A stretch of 64,000 bases of DNA from JAAEPI01 sp964352625 (GTDB lineage: Bacteria; Bacteroidota; Bacteroidia; Cytophagales; Cyclobacteriaceae). Within the stretch, counting starts at the first letter, position 1. Each line of letters starts with the position of its first letter. The stretch covers positions 62,001 through 126,000 of the forward strand of contig CAYGSD010000008.1 in assembly GCA_964352625.1 (NCBI GenBank), read 5' to 3'. The translations under genes were made by a program, and so were the position numbers. The notes under the pieces were generated by a model. The model did not search any database, was not told the origin of the DNA, and worked only from the letters and a program-made list of their open reading frames with translations. Of this stretch, positions 50,323 to 58,921 are shown piece by piece.

Positions 50323-52593
50323 ATGTCCCAAGATCTCAACCTCTCCTACCTCGACGAACTAAATCCACCTCAAAAAGAAGGCGTCCTAACCACCGAAGGG
50401 CCTTGCATGCTTATAGCTGGTGCGGGTTCAGGAAAAACCAGAGTTCTAACCTATCGAATCGCTCACCTCATAAGCGAACACAATGTTGATCCATTCAACA
50501 TTATGTCACTGACGTTTACTAACAAAGCGGCGGCCGAAATGCGCCACAGGATTGAGAGTATTGTTGGCAATGAAGCTCGAAATCTTTGGATGGGTACGTT
50601 TCACTCGGTTTTTGCACGTATTCTCCGTGCCGAAGCTTCCAAACTTGGCTACCCAAGTAATTTCACCATATACGATACCGATGACTCTAAACAGCTCATC
50701 AAGCAAATCGTGAAGCAATTCAATCTGGATGACAAAATCTATAAACCCAACGTGGTTTATAATCGCATTTCAGCAGCTAAGAACAGGTTAGTCTCTTGGA
50801 TGGATTACCAAAATAATCCAATCTATATGGAGGATGATGTCGCTAATCAGCGGCCAGAAATGGGAATGATTTATGAAACCTATGTAAAGCGATGTTTCAA
50901 ATCAGACGCCATGGATTTCGACGATCTGCTTTTCAACACAAATGTCCTTTTTCAGGAACATTTGGATGTTCTTAATAAATATCAGCAGCGATTCCATTAC
51001 GTGCTCATTGATGAGTTTCAGGACACGAATATTTCCCAATATTTGATTGCAAAAAAACTAGCCGCAGTGCGTAGAAATATTTGTGTTGTCGGTGATGATG
51101 CACAATCAATCTATGCGTTTAGAGGTGCAGATATTCAAAACATTCTGAATTTCGAAAAAGACTACCCTGAACTTCAGGTGATCAAACTAGAACAGAATTA
51201 CCGATCGACGAAAACCATAGTGAATGCGGCCAACTCTGTAATTAACAAGAACAGAGCCCAATTGAAGAAGAGCGTTTGGACCGACAATGGGGATGGCGAT
51301 TTAATCGAGTTGATAAAGGCCACCTCGGATAACGAGGAAGGTCGCTTGGTGGCCTCCTCTATTTTCGAGACCAAAATGAAGGATCACGCTTCTGAAAATC
51401 AGTTTGCCATTCTTTACAGAACCAACAGCCAATCACGCTCCATGGAAGAGGCTCTCCGAAGAATGAACATTAAGTATCGAGTAGTGGGTGGATTGTCCTT
51501 TTACCAACGAAAGGAAATCAAGGATGTCATTGCCTACTTGCGGTACACGGTGAATCCGAATGACGAGCAAGCCATGAGGCGAATCATTAATTATCCTAAA
51601 AGAGGAATCGGACCTGGAACCATTGAAAAACTTGTGGTCACTGCCGCCGAACAAGACAAGCCTCTTTTTGATGTAATGGAAAAAGGGAGTTCCCTCATCG
51701 GTGGCAAAGGTGGATCACAAGTGGAAGCGTTTGCTACGCTCATCAAAAGCTTCAGGTTATCTGCGGACAAAAAGGATGCGTTCGAATTTGCCACTCAAGT
51801 AGCTAAGAGCTCCGGGATTCTCAAAGACCTTCACAGCGACAAGTCCATAGAAGGAATGAGTCGGTATGAAAACGTACAAGAATTACTTAACGCCATCAAA
51901 GAATTCACAGATGATGCTGAGCGAGAAGACAAAAGCATATCCGCTTTTCTGCAGGATGTGGCACTTCTCACCGATGAGGACAGAAATGCCAAATCCGATG
52001 AAGCGGTGACACTTATGACCGTGCACATGGCTAAAGGATTGGAATTTCCATATGTGTACATTGTAGGGCTTGAAGAAGACCTCTTTCCATCCCAAATGAT
52101 GCTCAGCTCCAGAGCTGATTTGGAGGAAGAAAGAAGGCTTTTTTATGTAGCCATCACCCGCGCCAAAAAGAAACTCTTTTTTAGTTATGCGCTAAACCGA
52201 TACCGATTTGGTCGACTGAAAAATTGTGATCCAAGTAGATTTTTGGATGATGTCGATCCTCAATTCATTCATGTTACAAGGAAGTTTAGACCAAAGGAAA
52301 ATGTAATAGAGACCCCTAACTACAGCACCAAGAGTTTCGTGCAAAATGTGAAACGAGATGCATCACAAAGAAAATTCACCAAACAGACCAACCACACCCC
52401 ATCTCCAGACTTTCAGCCAAGCAATCCGGAACTCCTAGAACCTGGAAACAAGGTAGAGCACCCAAAATTTGGATTCGGGACAGTCACGGCATTGGACACA
52501 AACGGATCTAACAAAAAGGCCAAAGTGAATTTTGATAAGGCTGGAGAAAAAACCCTGCTTTTGAGTTTCGCTAAGCTTCGGATCTTGGATTAA
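50323..52593 (+). CDS. pcrA: UvrD/PcrA-type DNA helicase
   Basis: Superfamily 1A 3'-5' DNA helicase for repair and for removing protein from DNA. Motif I is GAGSGKTRVLTYR (about residues 32-44), Ia is MSLTFTNKAAAEMRHR, II is YVLIDEFQDTN, III is VVGDDAQSIYAFRGAD, IV is LEQNYRSTKTIV, V is VTLMTVHMAKGLEFPYVYI and VI is EERRLFYVAITRAKK. A C-terminal Tudor-like domain (GNKVEHPKFGFGTVTALD), as in PcrA, binds RNA polymerase in relatives. 756 residues. A 48-residue membrane protein gene lies directly upstream. Confidence 0.96.
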   Translation: MSQDLNLSYLDELNPPQKEGVLTTEGPCMLIAGAGSGKTRVLTYRIAHLISEHNVDPFNIMSLTFTNKAAAEMRHRIESIVGNEARNLWMGTFHSVFARILRAEASKLGYPSNFTIYDTDDSKQLIKQIVKQFNLDDKIYKPNVVYNRISAAKNRLVSWMDYQNNPIYMEDDVANQRPEMGMIYETYVKRCFKSDAMDFDDLLFNTNVLFQEHLDVLNKYQQRFHYVLIDEFQDTNISQYLIAKKLAAVRRNICVVGDDAQSIYAFRGADIQNILNFEKDYPELQVIKLEQNYRSTKTIVNAANSVINKNRAQLKKSVWTDNGDGDLIELIKATSDNEEGRLVASSIFETKMKDHASENQFAILYRTNSQSRSMEEALRRMNIKYRVVGGLSFYQRKEIKDVIAYLRYTVNPNDEQAMRRIINYPKRGIGPGTIEKLVVTAAEQDKPLFDVMEKGSSLIGGKGGSQVEAFATLIKSFRLSADKKDAFEFATQVAKSSGILKDLHSDKSIEGMSRYENVQELLNAIKEFTDDAEREDKSISAFLQDVALLTDEDRNAKSDEAVTLMTVHMAKGLEFPYVYIVGLEEDLFPSQMMLSSRADLEEERRLFYVAITRAKKKLFFSYALNRYRFGRLKNCDPSRFLDDVDPQFIHVTRKFRPKENVIETPNYSTKSFVQNVKRDASQRKFTKQTNHTPSPDFQPSNPELLEPGNKVEHPKFGFGTVTALDTNGSNKKAKVNFDKAGEKTLLLSFAKLRILD

Positions 52594-52698
52594 GTGCCTA
52601 AATAAAAACCTTCAAATTCCTCTATAGAAAGCTCCATTTCTCCGGCTTCATACAATTAATGTCCAATAGAATTAATAGTGATTTATCTTTCCGCTGCA

Positions 52699-54357
52699 AT
52701 GGGAAGACAGAAGGTACGCTATGATGAAATTTTGCCTGAGAAAAGCCAATGGCCAATTGTCAAGCTCTCGGAAAACAGGCAGGAATTTATTGAGTCGGTA
52801 ACAAAGCAAACATTTGATGAACTCAATAAGTCGGGCTTGACTCCAAGAGAACTTTTGGAAACCACCTTATACAAGGAAAAAATTCGAATGAGAGCTAATC
52901 CTTGGAAAGTGGATCCAAAGGATGACAAAAGCTTTTGGAATGGCGTCAGCTCACAGCTTTCGGATTATGAACAGCTAGAAGGAAAAGAAAGAAGTGAGAA
53001 AGAAAGTGCTCTGCTCATTAAAATCATAGACCGATACGGTTTCGAAATTGCCGGAAACTTCAAAAAAACCTATTATCGCTTTGCTCGGGCGTTTGTCACA
53101 TTCGGTTTCGCTCGTTTATTGAATGCCGCAAGAGTCAAAGGTTTCAGAGCCATATTTAGCCGCCAGCTAGACCTTCAAGATAAGATTCACGTGGTAGGTG
53201 AAACGGAGCATATCAGAGAGCTGGCCCGACGTGGAACAGTCGTGATGGTCCCCACCCATTTCAGCAACCTCGACAGTATATTGATTGGCTGGGTGATACA
53301 ACATTTGGGACTTCCAGCTTTCATTTATGGTGCCGGACTGAACCTCTTCAATATTAAGATCCTTGCCTACTTCATGAATAGCCTTGGCGCCTATAAAGTG
53401 GATCGAAGAAAAAGGAATCCTATTTATTTAGAGACACTCAAAAATTACTCAAAGTATGCACTCATGGAAGGAGCACATAGTTTGTTCTTCCCTGGTGGCA
53501 CAAGATCGAGATCAGGTGAAATCGAAAAGACATTAAAGCTTGGCCTTCTGGGAACGGCAATAGAAGCTCAGCGTGCACTTTTTCAATCTGGTAGCGAAAA
53601 GAAGATTTTTATTGTCCCCGTGGTAATCAACTATCATTTCACTTTGGAGGCTCCTGCTCTCATACGAGAGCACTTGAAGAAAACAGGGCAAGAGCGATTT
53701 TACCAAGAGGCTGATGAGTTTACAAACTCTTACAAAATGGCCACTTTCATGCTCAAATTCTTCACAAAGGGTTCGGACATTTCAGTGAGCATTGGCAAAG
53801 GAATGGACGTGCTCGGCAACTATGTGGACATGGAAGGCAACAGTCTTGATATGAAAGGGAATCCCATTCACACCAAGGACTATTTCATAAGTGATGGCAC
53901 GGTAAATATGAATACCCAACGTGAGAACGAGTATGTGCGGATTTTGTCGGGTCGAATTGTGGAAGAGTATCACAAATACAACCGGGTGTTTGCAAGTCAT
54001 TTGGTGGCATACACAGCCTTCAAAATGCTCGAAAGAAAGAACCCCACTCTTGATTTGTATGCCGTTCTTCGGCTTGGAGATGAAGACTTAGAATTGGACT
54101 ATGAAGAATTCAAGGAAGCTTACAAACTACTGAGGGATCACATCATTGAACTGAACAAGAAAGGAAAAGTAGACGTGGCAGATCATATGCGAGAGCGAGC
54201 CACAATCTCTATAAATGACGGACTGGCGAATGTAGGGATGTATCATGCCCAGCGACCACTTGTACACAAGGGTGATAAAATCATCATCCAAGACACGAAT
54301 ACACTTTATTACTATCACAATCGCATGGAGGGCTATGGTCTTGAAAAATTCATCTAG
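52699..54357 (+). CDS. PlsB/PlsC-like glycerophosphate acyltransferase
   Basis: Membrane-associated acyltransferase for phosphatidic acid synthesis, of the large PlsB-like type. The ATG at 52699 is preferred to a GTG at 52678 because MGRQKVRYDEILPEKSQWP looks like a normal start. The HX4D catalytic motif is VMVPTHFSNLDSILIGW (about residue 190), and the block with FFPGGTRSRSGE matches the glycerophosphate-binding motif. About 552 residues, with a long C-terminal helical extension. The gpsA gene starts 23 bases before its stop, so the two genes supply and acylate glycerol-3-phosphate together. Confidence 0.88.
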   Translation: MGRQKVRYDEILPEKSQWPIVKLSENRQEFIESVTKQTFDELNKSGLTPRELLETTLYKEKIRMRANPWKVDPKDDKSFWNGVSSQLSDYEQLEGKERSEKESALLIKIIDRYGFEIAGNFKKTYYRFARAFVTFGFARLLNAARVKGFRAIFSRQLDLQDKIHVVGETEHIRELARRGTVVMVPTHFSNLDSILIGWVIQHLGLPAFIYGAGLNLFNIKILAYFMNSLGAYKVDRRKRNPIYLETLKNYSKYALMEGAHSLFFPGGTRSRSGEIEKTLKLGLLGTAIEAQRALFQSGSEKKIFIVPVVINYHFTLEAPALIREHLKKTGQERFYQEADEFTNSYKMATFMLKFFTKGSDISVSIGKGMDVLGNYVDMEGNSLDMKGNPIHTKDYFISDGTVNMNTQRENEYVRILSGRIVEEYHKYNRVFASHLVAYTAFKMLERKNPTLDLYAVLRLGDEDLELDYEEFKEAYKLLRDHIIELNKKGKVDVADHMRERATISINDGLANVGMYHAQRPLVHKGDKIIIQDTNTLYYYHNRMEGYGLEKFI

Positions 54358-55372
54358 ACCGGTAGGAGTGATCGGAGCAGGTAGCTTTGGCACTGCTATC
54401 GCGAATCTGCTTGCGAAAAATACGGATAACATATTGTTGTACGTCCGTGATCCTGAAAAATGGAAGGACATGACTGAGACTCGAATCAGTTCAGGGCAGA
54501 AACTTTCAGACAAAATCAAACCAATAAATTCCTACGATCAACTGGGAGAATGTCATGTGATTTTCCCTGCAGTCCCTTCATCGGCATTTAGAAAAATGAT
54601 GCAGGATTTATCCCCGCATTTAAGACCGTACCATATCATCATCCATGGCACCAAAGGATTTGACCTAACCAACCCCAAAAATGAGCCGCTTAGCCGAGAA
54701 CATGTGAAAACCATGAGCGAAGTGATCAAAGAGGAAAGTTCAGTATTGAGGGTTGGGTGCATGGCTGGGCCAAATCTTGCCAAAGAAATTGCGGAAGGAA
54801 AGCCAGCTGCCACCGTAGTTGCGTCACAATTTGATGAAGTGGTAGAGATTGGCCAAAAACTTCTGAGGAATGATAATTTTCTGGTTTATGGAGGTAGAGA
54901 TCTTAAGGGAACTGAGCTTTGCGGTATCCTAAAAAACATTATCGCTATTGGAGCCGGACTTGTTTCAGGGCTCGGGTTGGGTGAAAATTCCAAGGCATTA
55001 TTGATAAGTCGCGGCTTGGTCGAAATGATTTATATCGGCAAAAAATTTGGCGCTGATGTGAAGCCATTTCTTGGTCTAGCGGGTGTTGGAGATTTGATTG
55101 CGACCTGTGGGTCCACGAAAAGTCGGAATTTCTCCGTTGGTGAAAAACTGGCTCAAGGCCTAAAGATTGATCAAATTCTAACCAAAATGGAAGAGGTAGC
55201 AGAGGGCGTGAAGACTATCCAGATCGTGCATCAGCTATCCGATGTGTACGGCTACCGATCCATTATCACCGACATGCTCTACAAGATTATCTTTCAGGAC
55301 TTGTCCATTCCGGAGGCGCAGAATCTGCTCATGAAACTTCCGTTCCGTCAAGAGGTAGAATTTTTGGATTGA
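54335..55372 (+). CDS. gpsA: Glycerol-3-phosphate dehydrogenase (NAD(P)+)
   Basis: Makes sn-glycerol-3-phosphate from dihydroxyacetone phosphate for phospholipid synthesis. The ATG at 54335 (MVLKNSSRPVGVIGAGSFGTAIA) is chosen because the Rossmann motif then starts near residue 10, as in the family. Further family parts are HGTKGFD, MAGPNLAKEIAEGKPAA, and the catalytic helix LKGTELCGILKNIIAIGAG. GLAGVGDLIATCGSTKSRNF holds the GDL-x-x-T substrate contact. About 345 residues. It overlaps the acyltransferase gene by 23 bases, in one operon. Confidence 0.95.
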   Translation: MVLKNSSRPVGVIGAGSFGTAIANLLAKNTDNILLYVRDPEKWKDMTETRISSGQKLSDKIKPINSYDQLGECHVIFPAVPSSAFRKMMQDLSPHLRPYHIIIHGTKGFDLTNPKNEPLSREHVKTMSEVIKEESSVLRVGCMAGPNLAKEIAEGKPAATVVASQFDEVVEIGQKLLRNDNFLVYGGRDLKGTELCGILKNIIAIGAGLVSGLGLGENSKALLISRGLVEMIYIGKKFGADVKPFLGLAGVGDLIATCGSTKSRNFSVGEKLAQGLKIDQILTKMEEVAEGVKTIQIVHQLSDVYGYRSIITDMLYKIIFQDLSIPEAQNLLMKLPFRQEVEFLD

Positions 55373-55417
55373 CAAGTCCAATTGTCCCGAAACGTACAAA
55401 AGAAATTTTAAAAGGCA

Positions 55418-55445
55418 TTTGCTCAAACTATCCCAATTATCTTTG
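55418..55445 (+). promoter_or_regulatory. Candidate Bacteroidota-type promoter of trxA
   Basis: TTTG (55418-55421) and TATCTTTG (55438-55445), 16 bases apart, resemble the -33 and -7 elements used by the Bacteroidota primary sigma factor. The ATG follows 38 bases later. The spacing is slightly short, hence moderate confidence. Confidence 0.45.
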
Positions 55446-55483
55446 CGTTCCAATATCACTTGTTACAATCAAAAAGTACACGA

Positions 55484-55807
55484 ATGTCAAAACCATTAGA
55501 AATAACAGACAGTAATTTCAACGACGTATTAAATTCGGATCAGCCAGTATTGGTTGATTTTTGGGCCGAATGGTGTGGTCCATGTAAGATGATCGGACCT
55601 GTTGTGGAAGAGTTAGCAGCAGATTATGAAGGAAAAGCTGTAATTGGTAAGGTAGATGTGGATGCAAATCCAGAAGTTTCTGCTAAATTTGGAATACGCT
55701 CTATCCCAACACTCTTAGTTTTCAAAAACGGAGAGATCGTGGATAAGCAAATTGGAGCCGTACCCAAAGCAGTTCTGAGCGACAAGCTCGATGCGCAATT
55801 GGCGTAG
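55484..55807 (+). CDS. trxA: Thioredoxin
   Basis: Cytoplasmic disulfide reductase. The ATG at 55484 gives MSKPLEITDSNFNDVL. The redox site is FWAEWCGPCKMIGP (WCGPCK, about residues 29-34), with the cis-proline in GIRSIPTLLVFKNGE and a typical end. 107 residues, the usual size. It has its own candidate promoter and an intrinsic terminator directly after, so it is expressed alone. Confidence 0.97.
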   Translation: MSKPLEITDSNFNDVLNSDQPVLVDFWAEWCGPCKMIGPVVEELAADYEGKAVIGKVDVDANPEVSAKFGIRSIPTLLVFKNGEIVDKQIGAVPKAVLSDKLDAQLA

Positions 55808-55833
55808 TAGACTGTTTTTTCATAGTGAGTGAG

Positions 55834-55862
55834 ACCCGGATGCAATGCATTCGGGTTTTTTT
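55834..55862 (+). terminator. Intrinsic terminator of trxA
   Basis: A 10-bp stem (55834-55843 with 55847-55856, one G-U pair), 3-base loop and seven T in a row from the last stem base. It lies upstream of the CotH-like gene and argues against any start of that gene before 55877. Confidence 0.85.
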
Positions 55863-55876
55863 ATGGTAAATTGTTT

Positions 55877-57286
55877 ATGGCTAAAAAATTCAAAATGTCT
55901 CGACTATATCCTTATCTGTTCGCCCTTCTTTTTACCGCTTCTTGCGGGGACAAGGATATCAACAACAATAAAAATGGAAATTCGAAAGATCCCAACTTCG
56001 CTGTGGATATTGGAGCCAGTCAGATTCCATACGTAGTGATTGATACCGATGAAGGCATAGTAAATGAACCAAAAGTAGGCGCTTTACTTCAAGTCTATGT
56101 TGAAAAGGAACTGGTTCAAGAACAACGAATAGGAATTGAATACAGAGGATCTACATCCTATAGACTTTCAGATAAAAAATCATTCGGAATAGAGGCATGG
56201 GATGCTGCAGGCAATGATTTGGATGTTTCCTTCTTCGGAATGCCAGCAGAAGAAGATTGGATTCTTAATGGACATGTCGTCAATAGCTCTGAAATATGGG
56301 ACCCTTCTATGATGCGACACCTTCTGGCCTATGAGTTGTATCGCAACATGGGCAACTATTCCAGCAGAACCCAGCTCGTCGAACTAGAAGTAAACGGAAC
56401 ATACTTGGGTGTTTACGTTTTCATGGAAAAATTGAAAAGGGATAATAACAGAATTGCAATTTCCAAACTTGAAGCTACGGATAGTGATATCACCGGTGGC
56501 TATGTTTTGAAAATAGACAAAACCACTGGTGAAAATTGGGAAGATGACGCCAAGTATACGGCCATCAATAGCTTCAGATCTAGATACAACACGCAGGGAG
56601 ACGTCTTACTAGGGCCTCCGTATGGTTCAAAATTCGGTGAAGAAACCTACTTTCTCTACGACTACCCCAAAGCAATCGAAATAACTGCCGATCAAAAGAA
56701 TTACATCAGTGGGTACATAGATGATTTTGAGGCTGCCCTCTTGGCTGATGATTTTGAAAATGAAAATCGTACCTATACCGACTACATAGATGTCAGAAGT
56801 TTCGTTGATCTGTTCATCATTAATGAGCTCTGCCGAAATGTTGATGGCTATAGGTTGAGCACTTTCCTATACAAGGACAAAGGTGGAAAACTCAATGTTG
56901 GCCCACCGTGGGATTTTAATATTGGTTTTGATTACGGTGATGGACGTGTAGCGTGGGATGATTGGGTAATCAATTATAATACTAGCAATGGAAGTGATGC
57001 CTGGCTCATACATTTTTGGTGGCCGAGACTCCTAGAGGATCCAGTTTTCAGGTCTGCCGTAAAAACTCGTTGGGAAAGTCTAAGATCAAGTGTGCTAAGC
57101 GACGCATCTATCATCAATGAAATTGATCAGCATGCTGATTATCTGATTGAGAACTTAGCAGTGGAAAGGAATTATGCAAAATGGGATCCCAATGGAATGG
57201 TGAACTACTCGACTAGCATCGAAAGTTTGAAAGCATTCTTGGATTTTCGCGCTGACTGGATGGATGCCGAGATCGCAAACTTCTAA
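55877..57286 (+). CDS. CotH kinase family lipoprotein
   Basis: Exported CotH-like protein. CotH is an atypical kinase-fold family known from spore coats and bacterial surface proteins. Start at 55877 or the ATG at 55895; both give a lipoprotein signal (LYPYLFALLFTASCGD). The family core includes IEYRGSTSYRLSDKKSFGIE and EEDWILNGHVVNSSEIWDPSM. Later come LEVNGTYLGVYVFMEKLKRDNNRI (in part GVYVFMEKLKRD) and VGPPWDFNIGFDYGD, where the late Asp is the probable metal ligand. About 469 residues. The stop overlaps the convergent ald gene by 4 bases. Substrate unknown. Confidence 0.88.
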   Translation: MAKKFKMSRLYPYLFALLFTASCGDKDINNNKNGNSKDPNFAVDIGASQIPYVVIDTDEGIVNEPKVGALLQVYVEKELVQEQRIGIEYRGSTSYRLSDKKSFGIEAWDAAGNDLDVSFFGMPAEEDWILNGHVVNSSEIWDPSMMRHLLAYELYRNMGNYSSRTQLVELEVNGTYLGVYVFMEKLKRDNNRIAISKLEATDSDITGGYVLKIDKTTGENWEDDAKYTAINSFRSRYNTQGDVLLGPPYGSKFGEETYFLYDYPKAIEITADQKNYISGYIDDFEAALLADDFENENRTYTDYIDVRSFVDLFIINELCRNVDGYRLSTFLYKDKGGKLNVGPPWDFNIGFDYGDGRVAWDDWVINYNTSNGSDAWLIHFWWPRLLEDPVFRSAVKTRWESLRSSVLSDASIINEIDQHADYLIENLAVERNYAKWDPNGMVNYSTSIESLKAFLDFRADWMDAEIANF

Positions 57287-58509
57287 ATTCTGGCGGCCAT
57301 CAGCAGGTTTAAGTCCTTGTAAGGGATGTTGAACTTTTTGGCCAAGCCAAGATTTGTCAAACTACCACGGTAGGTGTAAACACCTTTTCTAAACCAGGGA
57401 TTTACATAAATCATATCATCCATTCCCCCCTCTTCACCTATTCGTAAGACGATAGAGGTCAGGATGTTAGAGATAGCAATAGAGGCCGTCCTGGCCACCC
57501 TCGAAGCAATATTCGGCACGCAGTAGTGAATAACCCCATACTTCTCAAAGACAGGTTTGATGTGGCTCGTCATTTCAGATGTTTCCACGCATCCTCCTTG
57601 ATCGATGCTTACATCAATTATTACCGCTCCCTGCTTCATCATCTGCACCATTTCTTCCGTGATCACGCATCGACTTCTCCCCTTTTCAGGTCGCAGAGCA
57701 CCAATGAGCACATCTGCATCCTTGACCGAATCCGTGAGTGCGGCATGATCAAATGTGGACGTGTACACCTGATGACCAAGCGTCTGTTTTATTCTCCTGA
57801 GCTTATAAATGTGATCGTCGAAAATCCGTATATCAACGCCCAATCCAAGCGCGGCTCTGGCAGCAAATTCTGACACAGTCCCCGCTCCGATTATCATTAC
57901 CTTGGTTGGTGGAACTCCAGTCACGCCTCCTAAAATCACTCCCTGCCCCTTGTTTGGGCTCGCTAGATATTCGCCTGCTATCTGAAGTACCGTGCTACCG
58001 GCAATCTCACTCATGGCCCTTACCAGCGGCAACCCACCCACTTTGTCTTCCAGAAATTCATAGCCGATTGCGGTTGTCCTCTTTTTACAAAGTGCCTCAA
58101 TAAACGATACCGACTGACTCCCGCCCTGAAAAGCCGACACGAGTGTCCCAGATGGTTTCAACAGTTCCGTCTCTTTAGAGGACGGTGGTTCAACCTTCAA
58201 CAATATGTCTGTGCTAAAAACTCGGGGCACATCATCGGTGATTTCACCACCTGCCTCGCTATACTGGGTGTCAGAGTAGCCTGCCGAAACGCCCGCCCCT
58301 CGCTGAACTAAAACATTGTGACCATTCGCCACCAATACTTGCACGGCTTCTGGCTTCAGCGCCACGCGATTTTCTTGATTGGAATTTTCTACAGGAAGCC
58401 CAATGTTTAACTGGTTATTACTCTTGCGAATTTTCGCAGGTGCCTCCTGAGGATAAAGGCTTTGCTCCTTGGCCAGCTGCTCAAATCCCCTAATTTCCTT
58501 CTTTGCCAT
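57283..58509 (-). CDS. ald: Alanine dehydrogenase
   Basis: NAD-dependent alanine dehydrogenase / PNT-like enzyme interconverting alanine and pyruvate plus ammonia. The family N-terminus appears after a 35-residue extension (NQENRVALKPEAVQVLVANGH). The NAD-binding motif is KVMIIGAGTVSEFAARAALGLG (in part IIGAGTVSEFAARAA), and later VIIDVSIDQGGCVETS and HYCVPNIASRVARTASIAIS are conserved. 408 residues, longer than the usual 370, mainly because of the N-terminal extension, as is common in Bacteroidota. It overlaps tsaE by 20 bases, the third gene of porX-tsaE-ald. Confidence 0.92.
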   Translation of the reverse strand: MAKKEIRGFEQLAKEQSLYPQEAPAKIRKSNNQLNIGLPVENSNQENRVALKPEAVQVLVANGHNVLVQRGAGVSAGYSDTQYSEAGGEITDDVPRVFSTDILLKVEPPSSKETELLKPSGTLVSAFQGGSQSVSFIEALCKKRTTAIGYEFLEDKVGGLPLVRAMSEIAGSTVLQIAGEYLASPNKGQGVILGGVTGVPPTKVMIIGAGTVSEFAARAALGLGVDIRIFDDHIYKLRRIKQTLGHQVYTSTFDHAALTDSVKDADVLIGALRPEKGRSRCVITEEMVQMMKQGAVIIDVSIDQGGCVETSEMTSHIKPVFEKYGVIHYCVPNIASRVARTASIAISNILTSIVLRIGEEGGMDDMIYVNPWFRKGVYTYRGSLTNLGLAKKFNIPYKDLNLLMAARI

Positions 58510-58921
58510 GCTCGATTAGCTTGATTTTGCGACGGTCGCTATCGACTAAATTAATGATAATTTCTACGCGATCATCAGGAAGTAATCCGGCCACTTTCTC
58601 CGGCCATTCAATGAAACAATAATTTCCAGAATAGAAATATTCCTCTGCGCCGATTTCTCTGGCCTCATCCTCGTCTTTTATTCGATAAAAATCGAAGTGA
58701 TAGACACTCTCATTTTCCTTATCTGAATACTCGTTCACGATCGAAAAAGTAGGTGAACTCATGGCATCTTGCACGCCAAGTTGGTCACAAATAGCTTTGA
58801 TTAGCGTGGTTTTACCAGCTCCCATCTCACCCCGAAAACACCAGACTGATTTGTCACTTGCCAGAGCCAAAAGCTGATTGGAAACCGGGACCAAATCCGA
58901 GAGATTATTCAATTCGATCAT
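58490..58921 (-). CDS. tsaE: tRNA threonylcarbamoyladenosine biosynthesis ATPase TsaE
   Basis: Small P-loop ATPase that drives the TsaD-TsaB complex making t6A37 in ANN-decoding tRNAs. Walker A is GEMGAGKTTLI (residues 31-41). SSPTFSIVNEY, the hallmark after it, and HFDFYRIKDEDEAREIG with the Walker B-like acidic residues follow, then FIEWPEK. 143 residues, standard. It overlaps porX by 4 bases and ald by 20 bases, so translation is coupled. Confidence 0.96.
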   Translation of the reverse strand: MIELNNLSDLVPVSNQLLALASDKSVWCFRGEMGAGKTTLIKAICDQLGVQDAMSSPTFSIVNEYSDKENESVYHFDFYRIKDEDEAREIGAEEYFYSGNYCFIEWPEKVAGLLPDDRVEIIINLVDSDRRKIKLIEHGKEGN

